A DNA stretch of 64,000 bases from contig NZ_CANKWH010000007.1 in the NCBI RefSeq assembly GCF_947487305.1, forward strand, positions 124,001 through 188,000, written 5' to 3'. The position numbers were made by a program, and so were the translations under genes. The notes beneath the pieces are model-generated. The model saw only the letters and a list, made by a program, of their open reading frames with translations. It had not been told where the DNA came from and did no database searches. Shown one piece after another: positions 16,851 through 25,813 of the stretch. This DNA comes from an uncultured Paracoccus sp. (GTDB lineage: Bacteria > Pseudomonadota > Alphaproteobacteria > Rhodobacterales > Rhodobacteraceae). How positions within the stretch are numbered: the first letter of the stretch is position 1; every line of letters starts with the position of its first letter.

Positions 16851-17582
16851 TCACAGATCGACGCTGTTCGGCAGGATCACCAGATCGCGGATCACCACAT
16901 TGCGCGGGCGCGACAGCATGAACAGCACCGCCTCGGCCACTTCCTTCGGCTGCATCAGCGAGCCATTGGCCAGCGCCTCCTCCATCTTGGCCTTGGGCCA
17001 GTCGTCCAGCAGCGCCGTCACCACCGGGCCGGGCAGCACCGCGCCCATGCGGATGCCGTGCGGACTGACCTGCCGGCGGGTGGCGTGCAGAAAGGCCTGA
17101 ACCGCGAATTTCGAGGCGGTATAGATCGGCTCCCACACCACCGGAACGACGCCAGCGACCGAAGAGGTGAAGATGATGTCGCCGGTCTTGCGCTCGATCA
17201 TGCCGGGCAGAACCGCCCGGACCGAGCGGAAGGCGGCATTGATGTTCAGATGCAGCATCCGGTCCCAGGCATCCGGATCGCCCTCGGCCGCCGGGCCGCC
17301 GATATAGGCCCCGGCATTCGCGTGCAGGATATCCAGCGGCGCGCCGGCCAGCCCCTCGATCGCGGCCGCCATGCCGTCCACCTGCGCCCCGTCCATCAGG
17401 TCGACGACCAGCGGCTTGGCCATCGGCCCCAGCTCGGCGCAGAGCGTGTTGAGGCGGTCTGCCGCGCGGTCCACCAGCACCACGGTCGCACCTTCGGCCA
17501 GCAGGGTCTTGGCGCATTCAAGCCCGATCCCCGAGGCCGCGCCGGTGACCGCCGCGACCTTGCCCTTCATCAGTTCAGCCAT
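16851..17582 (-). CDS. SDR family oxidoreductase, probable ribitol 2-dehydrogenase
   Basis: 243 residues. Classical short-chain dehydrogenase features are present: NAD loop [11 protein letters not shown] (residues 12-22), HANAGAY, catalytic Ser in FTSSVAG, then Tyr and Lys in IYTASKFAV, and PGPV after the active site. The sequence [20 protein letters not shown] resembles ribitol 2-dehydrogenases of Rhizobium and Rhodobacter that I recall, and the next gene is a ribulokinase-type FGGY kinase. Ribitol to D-ribulose to D-ribulose 5-phosphate would be the pathway. Another pentitol is possible. Confidence 0.85.
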   Translation of the reverse strand: MAELMKGKVAAVTGAASGIGLECAKTLLAEGATVVLVDRAADRLNTLCAELGPMAKPLVVDLMDGAQVDGMAAAIEGLAGAPLDILHANAGAYIGGPAAEGDPDAWDRMLHLNINAAFRSVRAVLPGMIERKTGDIIFTSSVAGVVPVVWEPIYTASKFAVQAFLHATRRQVSPHGIRMGAVLPGPVVTALLDDWPKAKMEEALANGSLMQPKEVAEAVLFMLSRPRNVVIRDLVILPNSVDL

Positions 17583-17600
17583 ATCCGATCTCCTTCTGTC

Positions 17601-18845
17601 TCAACCGCGGCCATGGCTGGCGCGGGACTGGCGTGCGAGGCTGTCAACGATGACCGCAATGGCCAGAACCGCGCCGGTGATCATGTAGCGCAGCGATGAG
17701 CTGAGATTCAGCAGCGTCAGGCCGTTCGAGATCGCCTGAATGACGAGGATGCCGAGCAGCGCCGACCAGGCCGAGCCGCGCCCGCCGAAGAGCGAGGTGC
17801 CCCCGATCACCGCCGCCGCGATGGCGTTCAGGTTCACGTCTCCAGCCCCTGCCTGCTGGCTCGAGGTCGCGAGCCGTGCCGAGGCCAGAACGCCCCCCAG
17901 TGCCGCCAGCGACGAACACAGCATGAAGGCGGTCATGCGGATGCGGTTCACATTGATGCCCGAGCGGCGGGCGGCCTCGCGGTTGCCACCGACGGCGAAC
18001 ATCGAGCGGCCCCATTGGGTGCGGGTCAGCAGGTAGTTCATCGCCACGACCAAGAGGACGAACAGCCCGAACATGTAGGGCACGCCGCGTCCCTGATTGA
18101 GATAGATCACCGCGACCAGCAGCGCCCCCGTCAGGATCGCCGCCTTGGCGATCAGCACGCTGAGTCCGGGGCTGGACAGGTTCGCCTCGGCCCGGCGGCG
18201 CATGGTGCCAAGGCCCGTGACCACCATCACCACCCCCGGCAGGATCGCCAGCAGATAGCTGAGCCAATGCGGCATGATGAGGATCTGCCCGAACTTCACC
18301 AGCGCCGAGTTGTAGCTGAGATTGATCGAGCCGGTCGGCCCGAGGATGTAGAGCTGCATTCCCAGCAGCGCCAAAAGGCCCGAGAGGGTCGAGACAAAGC
18401 TGGGCATGCCGAACTTGTTCAGAAGCGTGGCATAGATCATGCCCATGACCGCCCCGGCGGCCAGCGCCGCGAGGATCGCCAGAACGACCGGCATCCCCAT
18501 GTTCGCCCAGATAACCCCGACCAACGCCGAGGCAAGGCCGCTCATCGAGCCGACCGACAGGTCGATCTCGCCCAGAATCAGCACGCAGACGATGCCAAGC
18601 GAGATGCAGCCCACGGCGGCGGCGTCGAACAGCAGGTTCACCAGGTTGTTCGGCGCCAGAAAGACCGGGTTCAGCGAGGCGAAGACGACCGAGATCAGCA
18701 CCAGCCCCACAGCGACGGGCAGCATGCCCAGATCGCCCGAACGGACGCGGTCGATGAAGGCGCGGATGGCGCCGGAAATGCCCTCGTCATGGCGCACGCG
18801 GCTGTCCGAGCGGTCCAGCGCGGCGGGTTTGTTCTGATCGCTCAT
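17601..18845 (-). CDS. ABC sugar transporter permease (RbsC/XylH-like)
   Basis: 414 residues with about ten hydrophobic helices and the ribose-type permease markers VGGNREAARRSGINVNRIRM and ISLGIVCVLILGEIDLSVGSMSGLASAL. The ~40 N-terminal residues are hydrophilic, longer than in RbsC but as in XylH-like members. It overlaps the ATPase gene by 4 bp (ATGA) and precedes the SDR gene by 18 bp, so the importer and the catabolic enzymes form one transcript. It should carry the pentitol across the inner membrane. Confidence 0.92.
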   Translation of the reverse strand: MSDQNKPAALDRSDSRVRHDEGISGAIRAFIDRVRSGDLGMLPVAVGLVLISVVFASLNPVFLAPNNLVNLLFDAAAVGCISLGIVCVLILGEIDLSVGSMSGLASALVGVIWANMGMPVVLAILAALAAGAVMGMIYATLLNKFGMPSFVSTLSGLLALLGMQLYILGPTGSINLSYNSALVKFGQILIMPHWLSYLLAILPGVVMVVTGLGTMRRRAEANLSSPGLSVLIAKAAILTGALLVAVIYLNQGRGVPYMFGLFVLLVVAMNYLLTRTQWGRSMFAVGGNREAARRSGINVNRIRMTAFMLCSSLAALGGVLASARLATSSQQAGAGDVNLNAIAAAVIGGTSLFGGRGSAWSALLGILVIQAISNGLTLLNLSSSLRYMITGAVLAIAVIVDSLARQSRASHGRG

Positions 18846-19636
18846 GCGTGATGCTCCACTTCTTCCTTGCGGGCGCGGCGGCGCGATACCGCGTTCTCGG
18901 TCGCGCCGGTGATGGCGGCGACCAGTTCGGCATTCGAGGTTTCGGCGGTGAAGATGCCGTTGTTGCGCCCCAGCCGCAGGACGACGATGCGGTCGGCGAC
19001 GGCGCGCACATCCTCCATGTTATGCGAGATGAGGACGACCCCGTGACCGCGATCGCGCACCCGCTCGATCAGGTTCAGCACCTCGGCGGTCTGGGCCACG
19101 CCAAGCGCGGCGGTCGGTTCGTCCAGCATGATGATCTTGGGATCCAAGAGCAGCGAGCGGGCGATGGCGACGGTCTGGCGCTGCCCGCCCGACAGCGAGG
19201 CGATCGGTTCACGGACCGAGGGGATGCGCGCAGCCAGCTCGCGCAGCAGGGTCCAGGCACGAACCTCCATCTGCACCTCGTCCAGCGCCCAGGGGTTCAG
19301 CTCGTGACCGAGGAACAGGTTGGCCACCACATCAAGGTTTTCGCAGAGCGCGAGATCCTGAAACACCGTGGCGATGCCCATTTCCAGCGCCTTGCCGGGG
19401 CTGTCCAAGTCTACCGGCTTGCCCATGAATTCGATGCTGCCCGCCGTCGGCTGGTGCACACCGGCCAGAACCTTGACCAATGTGGACTTGCCGGCGCCGT
19501 TATCGCCCACAAGGGCCACGACCTCGCCCGCATGAATGTCCAGATCGATTTCGGTCAGGGCCGAGACCGCACCGAACTGCTTGGATACGCCGCGCAACTT
19601 CAGGATCGGCTCGGCAGGATTTTGGCCTGTGGCCAT
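18842..19636 (-). CDS. ABC sugar transporter ATP-binding protein (single-domain, CUT2 type)
   Basis: 264 residues containing a single nucleotide-binding domain: Walker A LVGDNGAGKSTLVKVLAG, Q-loop VFQDLALCENL, signature ASLSGGQRQTVAIARSLL, Walker B KIIMLDEPTAALGV, and H-loop ISHNMEDVRAVAD. CUT2 transporters usually use a two-domain RbsA protein of about 500 residues, so this is the half-size form, as in some Rhizobiales and Rhodobacteraceae systems, and presumably dimerises. ATG at 19636 has AAGGAGAC upstream; an earlier start would add 33 arginine-rich residues with no ribosome site. Confidence 0.92.
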   Translation of the reverse strand: MATGQNPAEPILKLRGVSKQFGAVSALTEIDLDIHAGEVVALVGDNGAGKSTLVKVLAGVHQPTAGSIEFMGKPVDLDSPGKALEMGIATVFQDLALCENLDVVANLFLGHELNPWALDEVQMEVRAWTLLRELAARIPSVREPIASLSGGQRQTVAIARSLLLDPKIIMLDEPTAALGVAQTAEVLNLIERVRDRGHGVVLISHNMEDVRAVADRIVVLRLGRNNGIFTAETSNAELVAAITGATENAVSRRRARKEEVEHHA

Positions 19637-19697
19637 GGGCTGTCTCCTTCCCCGTAAATGGCGGCGCGCGACAGTGGCCGCGCGCCGGTTGGCGTGA

Positions 19698-20747
19698 TTA
19701 TTGGGTGATGCCCAATTCCTTGCAGGCATCGGCATAATCGGCGGTGCAGATCTGCTCGGCCGTCTGAATGCCCTTGTCGAAGATCTCGGCCTTGATGTTC
19801 TCGCGCGTGACCACGGCCGGCACGAACAGCTCGGACGGCGTGTTGTAGAGCGTGGTCTTCGGTTCGGGCGTCTCGCCCTTGAGGAAGGTCACGGCCACTT
19901 CGGCGGCAGCGCGGGCGACGATCTCGGACGGTTTCGAGATGGTGTTGTACTGATCGCCCGCGATAATCAGCTGCAGCGCCGCGATGGTCGCGTCATTGCC
20001 AGTCACCGGCGGAACCGGGTCAACGCCCGCCGCCTTCAGCGCCGCGATGGCGCCACCCGCCGTGCCGTCATTGGCGGCGACGATGCCGGTGATCTCGGCC
20101 CCGAAGCGGGTGATCTGGCCGGCGGTCCATTCCTGCGCCTTGGGCGGCGCCCAGTCCGGCGTGTCATATTCGGCCAGCGTCTTGTATTCCGAGCCGTCCA
20201 GCGAACTGTCGATCCCGTCGCGGATCAGACCGGCCGCCGCATCGGTGGGCGAGCCGTTGATCTGCAGCACGCCCGCGCCCGCCGCCACGCCCGAAGCCTT
20301 CAGGTGATCGACCAGCGATTGCGCGATGGCCGCGCCGATGCCTTCATTGTCGAAGGAGACATAATAATCCGCCGGCACATCCGGGATGGGCCGGTCATAG
20401 GCGATGATCTTGATGCCCTGGCTTTGTGCCATCTGCACCAGACCTGCGGCAGCGGCACTGTCCACCGGATCCAGCACGATCACCTTGGCACCCTGCGCGA
20501 TGACCGAATTCACCTGCTGCTGCTGCAGCGAGACATCGGCATTGGCGTTCTGATAGATCACCGTGCACTCGGCACAAAGCTCCTTCATCGCCGCTTCGAA
20601 ACCCGGGAAGTCATGTTCCTCGTAACGGGTCGAGGCCTGGTCGGGCATCAGGAAGGCCACGGTTGCGGCCTCCTGCGCCATGGCGGCGCCACCCAGCAGT
20701 CCGGCGATCAGGGCCGAAGCGGCGGCAATGGAAGTTCTGGTCTTCAT
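19698..20747 (-). CDS. Sugar ABC transporter substrate-binding protein
   Basis: 349 residues. Signal peptide MKTRTSIAAASALIAGLLGGAAMAQ, cleavage near residue 25, then a type I periplasmic-binding fold (TVAFLMPDQASTRYEEHDFPGF, VIAQGAKVIVLDPVDS, AYDRPIPDVPADYYVSFDNEGIG, GIVAANDGTAGGAIAALKAAG). D..N..G positions match xylose/ribose-type receptors. The final Cys pair (QICTADYADACKEL) may form a disulfide. It heads the operon, with GGAGGAGACACGAG before the ATG, and is divergent from the LacI regulator. It is the pentitol or pentose receptor. Confidence 0.92.
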   Translation of the reverse strand: MKTRTSIAAASALIAGLLGGAAMAQEAATVAFLMPDQASTRYEEHDFPGFEAAMKELCAECTVIYQNANADVSLQQQQVNSVIAQGAKVIVLDPVDSAAAAGLVQMAQSQGIKIIAYDRPIPDVPADYYVSFDNEGIGAAIAQSLVDHLKASGVAAGAGVLQINGSPTDAAAGLIRDGIDSSLDGSEYKTLAEYDTPDWAPPKAQEWTAGQITRFGAEITGIVAANDGTAGGAIAALKAAGVDPVPPVTGNDATIAALQLIIAGDQYNTISKPSEIVARAAAEVAVTFLKGETPEPKTTLYNTPSELFVPAVVTRENIKAEIFDKGIQTAEQICTADYADACKELGITQ

Positions 20748-20876
20748 CTCGTGTCTCCTCCCTCTGTGACACGCGCCGGCGGCAGGCCTCACCCGAATGA
20801 AAGCCATGACGGATCGCACCGCCAAAGCGGTCGTTTTGCCCGTCCACTTCTGGCTTTCCTACCGTCGCCTCCCAAC

Positions 20877-20916
20877 AGCGCAACCGATGCAGCATGTGTG
20901 CTCAATCGATGTAGCA
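20877..20916. promoter_or_regulatory. Two phased LacI-type operator candidates in the sugar-operon/regulator gap
   Basis: The gap of 246 bp holds a near-palindrome TGCTCAATCGATGTAGCA at 20899-20916 (arms TGCT and AGCA around ATCGAT with a central CG, typical of LacI-family sites). A weaker copy AGCGCAACCGATGCAGCA lies at 20877-20894. The copies share CAAYCGATGYAGCA and their centres are exactly 22 bp apart, two helix turns. They sit about 130 bp from the binding-protein ATG and about 80 bp from the regulator ATG. Confidence 0.55.
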
Positions 20917-20993
20917 AGATTGTCTTAACCACCTCATCCTGTCAAGATGAAGCTGGCGAGGCGCAGGTTCCGCGCCCCAGCGCGCGGAGGAAA

Positions 20994-22016
20994 ATGACCG
21001 AGAACAGCGAAAATTCTGCAAGGCGGCCAACGATCTACGATTTGGCGCAGATCGCCGGGGCCAGCCCCAGCGCGGTGAGTTCAATCCTGAACGGCACCTG
21101 GAGAAAACGCCGAATCAGCGCGGCTACGGCCGAGCGTGTCACCCGGATCGCCACCGAACAGGGCTATGCGGTGAACCTGCAGGCCAGCCTGCTACGCCGC
21201 GAGCGGTCGCATATCATCGGCATGATCGTCCCCAAATATGACAACCGCTATTTCGGTGCGATCGCCGAGCGGTTCGAGGCGATGGCCCGTGCGCGCGGCC
21301 TGTTTCCGGTCATCACCTGCACGCAGCGCGATCCCGATCTGGAATTCGAGGCGGCGCGCGAGATGGTCTCCTATCAGGCCGAAACTTTGGTCATCACCGG
21401 CGCGACCGACCCGGACCGGATCGCCGATTTCTGCGCCGCCGCCGGCGTCCGGACGATCAATCTGGACCTGCCGGGCAGCAAGGCGCCCTCGGTCGTCTCG
21501 GACAATTTCGGCGGCGCGCGCGATCTCACGCGCCTGATCCTGTCACGGCTGCGGGATGATTTCGGCGAGGCCGCGCCGCTGTGGTTCATCGGCGGCCGGC
21601 CGCACGATCACAATACCGTGGAACGCCTGCGCGGCTTTCGGGCGGCGCATGTCGAGGCCGGGCTGCCCGCGCCGGAAGCCAAGGTGATCATGCCCGGCTA
21701 TTCCCCCGACAAGGCCGCCGAGGCACTGGCTGGACAGGACCTCCCCCCGCGTTTCGGGATTTTCGTCAATTCGACCATCACCATGGAAGGCGTGGTGCGC
21801 TGGCTGGGCGACAATCTCGCCATGGACCGGGTCCGGCTGGGGTGCTTTGACTGGGACCCCTTCGCCGCGCTTCTGCCGCAGAATGTCGGCATGGCCGAGC
21901 AGGACGTGCCGGCAATGCTGCAGCAGGTCTTTGACGCGATTGCCGGCGGCACGGATCAGCCAACCCGCATCGACGTGCCCTGCATCCTGCACCCCCTGCC
22001 CGCGCGCGACTCGTGA
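20994..22016 (+). CDS. LacI family transcriptional regulator
   Basis: 340 residues. Helix-turn-helix at residues ~12-35 (TIYDLAQIAGASPSAVSSILNG, then WRKRRISAATAERVTRIATEQGY with the hinge helix), followed by a periplasmic-binding-like effector domain (HIIGMIVPKYDNRYFGAIAERFEAMARARG). GGAGG is four bases before the ATG. It faces the probable ribitol operon across a gap with two candidate operators, so it most likely represses that operon until the sugar alcohol or its product binds. It ends just before a terminator and the tRNA-Leu gene. Confidence 0.92.
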   Translation: MTENSENSARRPTIYDLAQIAGASPSAVSSILNGTWRKRRISAATAERVTRIATEQGYAVNLQASLLRRERSHIIGMIVPKYDNRYFGAIAERFEAMARARGLFPVITCTQRDPDLEFEAAREMVSYQAETLVITGATDPDRIADFCAAAGVRTINLDLPGSKAPSVVSDNFGGARDLTRLILSRLRDDFGEAAPLWFIGGRPHDHNTVERLRGFRAAHVEAGLPAPEAKVIMPGYSPDKAAEALAGQDLPPRFGIFVNSTITMEGVVRWLGDNLAMDRVRLGCFDWDPFAALLPQNVGMAEQDVPAMLQQVFDAIAGGTDQPTRIDVPCILHPLPARDS

Positions 22017-22035
22017 GATCATCCGCGCGAACAAG

Positions 22036-22073
22036 AAAAAACCCCGCAGCGACAATGCGCTGCGGGGTTTTTT
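22036..22073. terminator. Bidirectional intrinsic terminator between lacI-type gene and tRNA-Leu
   Basis: Perfect 16-bp inverted repeat: AAAAAACCCCGCAGCG at 22036-22051, loop ACAATG, and the exact complement at 22058-22073. GC-rich stem flanked by A6 and T6, so it can end transcription of the regulator on the plus strand and of the tRNA on the minus strand. The last T of the right arm is also the final base of the encoded CCA end of the tRNA. Confidence 0.92.
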
Positions 22074-22157
22074 GGTGCCCAGGAGAGGACTCGAACCTCC
22101 ACGCCTTGCGGCACACGGACCTGAACCGTGCGCGTCTACCAATTCCGCCACCTGGGC
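22073..22157 (-). tRNA. tRNA-Leu (anticodon CAG)
   Basis: Read on the minus strand: acceptor GCCCAGG, D arm with GGCGGAATTGGTAGACGC, anticodon stem CACGG with loop TTCAGGT (anticodon CAG) closed by CCGTG, a long variable arm (TGCCGCAAGGCGT) as expected for a class II tRNA, T arm GGAGGTTCGAGTCCTCTC, then CCTGGGC and an encoded ACCA. All stems pair. It decodes CTG, the major Leu codon in this GC-rich genome. The CCA is encoded. Transcription ends at the hairpin directly downstream. Confidence 0.97.
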
Positions 22158-22171
22158 AGGTGGTGAGCGGC

Positions 22172-22200
22172 TGATTACGGGCAGTCGCGGGGGGTGTCAA
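22172..22200 (-). promoter_or_regulatory. Promoter of tRNA-Leu
   Basis: On the minus strand a perfect -35 TTGACA (22195-22200), a 17-bp GC-rich spacer and a -10 TAATCA (22172-22177) sit just upstream of the tRNA. Initiation would fall around 22165, only about 8 bases before the mature 5' end, fitting a stable RNA gene. It is the best sigma-70 match I see in the window. Confidence 0.75.
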
Positions 22201-22376
22201 TGGGCCGAAATCGAAAAAATCATCATTCCGGAGAGAAGGCTTCGCCCCGGCCGTCGGATGGATTGGCGGCCTGCCTGCGACGATACCGCACCCTTTGACC
22301 GCGCGCCCGGCTTGTCGTGCCGGGCGGGCTTCGGTATTGAACGCAAAAGCACCGCACGAAGCGAAGGGGCGAGGGC

Positions 22377-23363
22377 ATGGCGAAACTGGTGACCATCTAT
22401 GGCGGGTCTGGCTTTGTCGGACGTTATGTCGCGCGGATGATGGCGCAGGACGGCTGGCGCGTGCGCATCGCCGTCCGCCGCCCGGACGAGGCGCTGTTCA
22501 CCCGCACCTATGGCGCGGTGGGCCAGGTCGTGCCGGTCCTCTGCAACATCCGCGACGCAGCCTCGGTGAAGCTCGCCATGCAGGATGCCGATGCGGTCAT
22601 CAATTGCGTCAACCTGACCGGGAAAGAGGGCAAGAGCACCTTCGAGACCGTGCTGGTCGAGGGCGCGGCGAACATCGCCCGCATTTCCGCCGAACTGGGC
22701 GTTCAGAACATCGTGCATATCTCGGGCATCGGCGTCGATGCCGAATCCCCCAGCAAATACGTATCGGCCAAGGCCCGCGGCGAGGCCGCCGTGGTGGAAC
22801 ACCGCCCCGATGCGGTGATCCTGCGCCCCTCGGTGATCTTCGGGACCGAGGACCAGCTGTTCAACCGCTTTGCCGGGATGAGCCGGTTAGGCCCGGTGAT
22901 GATGATCGCCGGCGGCAACAGCCGGATGCAGCCGGTCTTTGTCGAGGACGTGGCGGTGGCCGCGACCAAGGGACTGGACGGTACCGCCGCTGCCGGGATC
23001 TACGAACTCGGCGGCCCCGACATCCTGACCCTGCGCGAGTTGGTGCAGATGACGCTGAAGGCCGTCGACCGCCGCCGTGCCGTCATCAACCTGCCCTTCT
23101 GGCTGGCCGGCATCGGTGCCGGGGTGCTGGACCTGGTGCAGACTATTTCCGGCGGGCTGATCGGCAACAAGATGATCACCCGGGACCAGTTGCACCTGCT
23201 GCGCACCGATAATGTGGTCAGCGAGGGGGCGAAGGGCTTCGCCGATCTGGGGATCGAGCCGACCGCTCCCGAGGCCGTCATCGACAGCTATCTGTGGCGC
23301 TTCCGCCCCTCGGGGCAATATGACGCGATCAAGGCCTCGGCGAAGAACCTGCGTCACAACTGA
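22377..23363 (+). CDS. NAD(P)H-binding protein, complex I NDUFA9-like
   Basis: 328 residues of the atypical/extended SDR group: [36 protein letters not shown] at the N-terminus (glycine-rich nucleotide loop), then [31 protein letters not shown] and [26 protein letters not shown] with the Ser and Tyr-x3-Lys. This is the alphaproteobacterial relative of the NDUFA9 accessory subunit of mitochondrial complex I. Whether it binds complex I in bacteria or acts on quinone or other lipids is not settled. Its stop overlaps the uppP start by one base (TGATG), so the two are co-translated. Confidence 0.88.
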   Translation: MAKLVTIYGGSGFVGRYVARMMAQDGWRVRIAVRRPDEALFTRTYGAVGQVVPVLCNIRDAASVKLAMQDADAVINCVNLTGKEGKSTFETVLVEGAANIARISAELGVQNIVHISGIGVDAESPSKYVSAKARGEAAVVEHRPDAVILRPSVIFGTEDQLFNRFAGMSRLGPVMMIAGGNSRMQPVFVEDVAVAATKGLDGTAAAGIYELGGPDILTLRELVQMTLKAVDRRRAVINLPFWLAGIGAGVLDLVQTISGGLIGNKMITRDQLHLLRTDNVVSEGAKGFADLGIEPTAPEAVIDSYLWRFRPSGQYDAIKASAKNLRHN

Positions 23364-24166
23364 TGACCCATGACACGATCGTTGCCGCCGTCCTCGGCCT
23401 GCTCGAGGGGCTGACCGAGTTCATTCCGGTCTCCTCCACCGGCCATGTTCTGCTGGCCGGGCATTTCCTGGGCTTTGACTCGCCCGGCAACGCCTTCGAG
23501 GTGATGATCCAGCTGGGTGCCATCCTCGCGATCCTTGGCGTCTATGCGCAGCAATTGTGGCGCATCTTCAGCAGCGCGCCGCGTGATCCGGCCGCCCGCC
23601 GCTTCATCCTTGCAGTCTTGCTGGCATTCCTGCCGGCGGCGGTCATTGGTGTTCTGGCGCATGGCTTCATCAAGCGGGTGCTGTTCGAAACCCCGCTGCT
23701 GATCGCCATCAACCTGATCATCGGCGGGTTCGTCTTGTTGTTCGTCGACCGCATGGCGAAACGCCCGCTCTATCATCGGGCCGAGGATTTCCCGCTACCC
23801 ATGGCGCTGAAGATCGGGTTCATCCAGTGCCTTGCGCTGATCCCCGGCGTCTCGCGCTCGGGCGCGACCATTGTCGGCGCGCTGGCGCTCGGGGCCGACA
23901 AGCGCTCGGCGGCCGAGTTCTCGTTCTTCCTGTCGATGCCGACGATGCTGGGTGCCTTCGTCTATGATTTCTACAAGAACCGTGACCTGCTGGACGCAGC
24001 GGCACTGGAAAACATCGCCATCGGCTTCGTCTGCGCCTTCATCATGGCGATTTTGGTGGTGCGCTGGCTGCTCGGCTATGTCTCGCAGCACGGTTACGGG
24101 CTGTTTGCCTGGTGGCGAATCATCGTCGGCAGCCTTGCATTGCTGGCCCTTGCGGCAGGTATGTAA
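23363..24166 (+). CDS. uppP: Undecaprenyl-diphosphatase
   Basis: 267-residue membrane protein of the UppP/BacA family. Both family signatures are present: [21 protein letters not shown] (residues 13-33; Glu and SSTGH active site) and [35 protein letters not shown] (about 162-195, Arg and Ser). It recycles undecaprenyl diphosphate to the monophosphate carrier for peptidoglycan and polysaccharide synthesis and gives bacitracin resistance. It is coupled to the preceding NDUFA9-like gene. Confidence 0.96.
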   Translation: MTHDTIVAAVLGLLEGLTEFIPVSSTGHVLLAGHFLGFDSPGNAFEVMIQLGAILAILGVYAQQLWRIFSSAPRDPAARRFILAVLLAFLPAAVIGVLAHGFIKRVLFETPLLIAINLIIGGFVLLFVDRMAKRPLYHRAEDFPLPMALKIGFIQCLALIPGVSRSGATIVGALALGADKRSAAEFSFFLSMPTMLGAFVYDFYKNRDLLDAAALENIAIGFVCAFIMAILVVRWLLGYVSQHGYGLFAWWRIIVGSLALLALAAGM

Positions 24167-24174
24167 CATATACT

Positions 24175-24239
24175 GACCTATTTTTACGATTGCAGCGTGA
24201 AGTTTTTGCACTCCACGCCATAAATCTTGGCAATAGGTC
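24175..24239 (+). promoter_or_regulatory. Structured AT-rich leader between uppP and gltD
   Basis: The 151-bp gap is much richer in A+T than its surroundings. It contains a 9-bp inverted repeat TGACCTATT (24174-24182) / AATAGGTCA (24232-24240), and inside it a second hairpin GCGTG (24195-24199) / CACGC (24214-24218), extended by AGT/ACT across one mismatch. Transcribed, this gives a stem-loop inside a longer closing stem, about 80 bases before the gltD ATG. It could be the uppP terminator, a leader controlling gltD, or both. I do not recognise a known riboswitch. Confidence 0.4.
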
Positions 24240-24317
24240 AATATTGCTGACTTTTCATCGGAAAGCGTCTGGTTTATTTCCACGCGAGGGGATTTTCCGA
24301 TAAGAAGGTGCGCAGCG

Positions 24318-25802
24318 ATGGCCACGCAAAAAATGCTGAAGTTTGTCTCGACTCCGCGCGAAATGCCGGAAAAGCGGGATGCGGCCACGCGCAGCGAGGA
24401 TTTCCGCGAGATCTACCAGGAATTCGCCGCGATCAAGGCGGCCGAGCAGGCCAGCCGCTGCAGCCAGTGCGGCGTGCCCTATTGCCAGAGCCATTGCCCG
24501 CTGCACAACAATATCCCCGACTGGCTGCGCCTGACCGCCGAGGGGCGGCTCGAGGAAGCCTATCGCGTCAGCCAGGCGACCAATACCTTCCCGGAAATCT
24601 GTGGCCGCATCTGCCCGCAGGATCGCCTTTGTGAAGGCAATTGCGTCATCGAGCAGTCGGGCCACGGCACCGTCACCATCGGCGCGATCGAAAAATACAT
24701 CACCGACACCGCCTTTGAAGAAGGCTGGGTCAGTGCCGCCGCCCCCGCGCAGGAGCGTGCGGAAAGCATCGGCATTATCGGCGCCGGTCCGGGCGGGCTG
24801 GCGGCGGCGGATGCGCTGCGCCGCAAGGGTTTTCAAGTCACCGTCTATGACCGTTACGACCGCGCCGGCGGGCTGCTTACCTATGGTATCCCCGGCTTCA
24901 AGCTGGAAAAGGACATCGTCCTGCGCCGCAATGCCCTGCTGGCGGATGGCGGCGTCGAATTCGTGCTGAACTGCAATGTCGGCGAGGATATCAGCTTTGA
25001 CGCGATCCGCGGCAAGCATGACGCTGTGCTGATCGCCACGGGCGTCTACAAGACCCGCGATCTCGACATGGACAATGCCAATGCCGGCGGCGTGGTGCGC
25101 GCCATCGACTACCTCACTGCCAGCAACAAGATCGACTTTGGCGACGAGGTTCCCGATTTTGCCGATGGCGAGCTGAACGCCGCGGGCAAGCGCGTCGTCG
25201 TCATCGGCGGCGGCGACACGGCGATGGATTGCGTGCGCACCGCCATCCGCCAGGGCGCGCTGTCGGTCAAATGTCTCTATCGCCGCGACCGCGCGAACAT
25301 GCCGGGCTCGCAGCGCGAGGTGCAGAATGCCGAGGAAGAGGGCGTCGAATTCGTCTGGCTCTCGGCCCCCGGCGAGTTCGTCGGCCATGTCACCGGCTTT
25401 GCCGCCGAGGCGCAGGAGCGTGACGTGGACGAGGTCGCCCAGATCGGCGCGGTCCGGGTGCAGCGGATGCGCCTTGGCGCGCCCGATGTCAGCGGCCGCC
25501 AGTCGCCCGAACTGATCGAGGGTGCCGATTACGACGAGCCGGCGGAACTGGTCATCAAGGCGCTTGGTTTCGAGCCAGAGGATCTGCCGAAGCTCTGGGG
25601 CACCGACGGGCTCGAAGTGACCCGCTGGGGCACGGTCAAGGCCGATTTCACCACCCATCGCACCAGCCTGCCCGGCGTCTATGCCGTGGGCGACATCGTG
25701 CGCGGCGCAAGCCTGGTGGTCTGGGCGATCCGTGACGGGCGCGAGGCTGCCGATGCGATCGAGGACTGGCTGACGGGCGAAGCCCGCATCGCGGCGGAGT
25801 GA
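24318..25802 (+). CDS. gltD: Glutamate synthase small subunit
   Basis: 494 residues. The N-terminal part holds the cysteine clusters for two 4Fe-4S centres (CSQCGVPYCQSHCPL and EICGRICPQDRLCEGNC). An FAD fold follows (IGIIGAGPGGLAAADALRRKG, residue ~155) with RAGGLLTYGIPGFKLEK, then an NADPH fold (KRVVVIGGGDTAMDCVRTAIRQGA) and the C-terminal FAD site PGVYAVGDIVRGASLVVWAIRDGREAADAIE. It passes electrons from NADPH to GltB for making two glutamates from glutamine and 2-oxoglutarate. It overlaps the next gene's possible GTG start and is in operon with gltB. Confidence 0.96.
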   Translation: MATQKMLKFVSTPREMPEKRDAATRSEDFREIYQEFAAIKAAEQASRCSQCGVPYCQSHCPLHNNIPDWLRLTAEGRLEEAYRVSQATNTFPEICGRICPQDRLCEGNCVIEQSGHGTVTIGAIEKYITDTAFEEGWVSAAAPAQERAESIGIIGAGPGGLAAADALRRKGFQVTVYDRYDRAGGLLTYGIPGFKLEKDIVLRRNALLADGGVEFVLNCNVGEDISFDAIRGKHDAVLIATGVYKTRDLDMDNANAGGVVRAIDYLTASNKIDFGDEVPDFADGELNAAGKRVVVIGGGDTAMDCVRTAIRQGALSVKCLYRRDRANMPGSQREVQNAEEEGVEFVWLSAPGEFVGHVTGFAAEAQERDVDEVAQIGAVRVQRMRLGAPDVSGRQSPELIEGADYDEPAELVIKALGFEPEDLPKLWGTDGLEVTRWGTVKADFTTHRTSLPGVYAVGDIVRGASLVVWAIRDGREAADAIEDWLTGEARIAAE

Positions 25803-25813
25803 GGGCGGTGCCG

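Noticed and set aside
22158..22376. Possible extra gene between tRNA-Leu and the NDUFA9-like gene
   Set aside because: The 219-bp gap holds the tRNA promoter and no frame with a start and plausible codon use.
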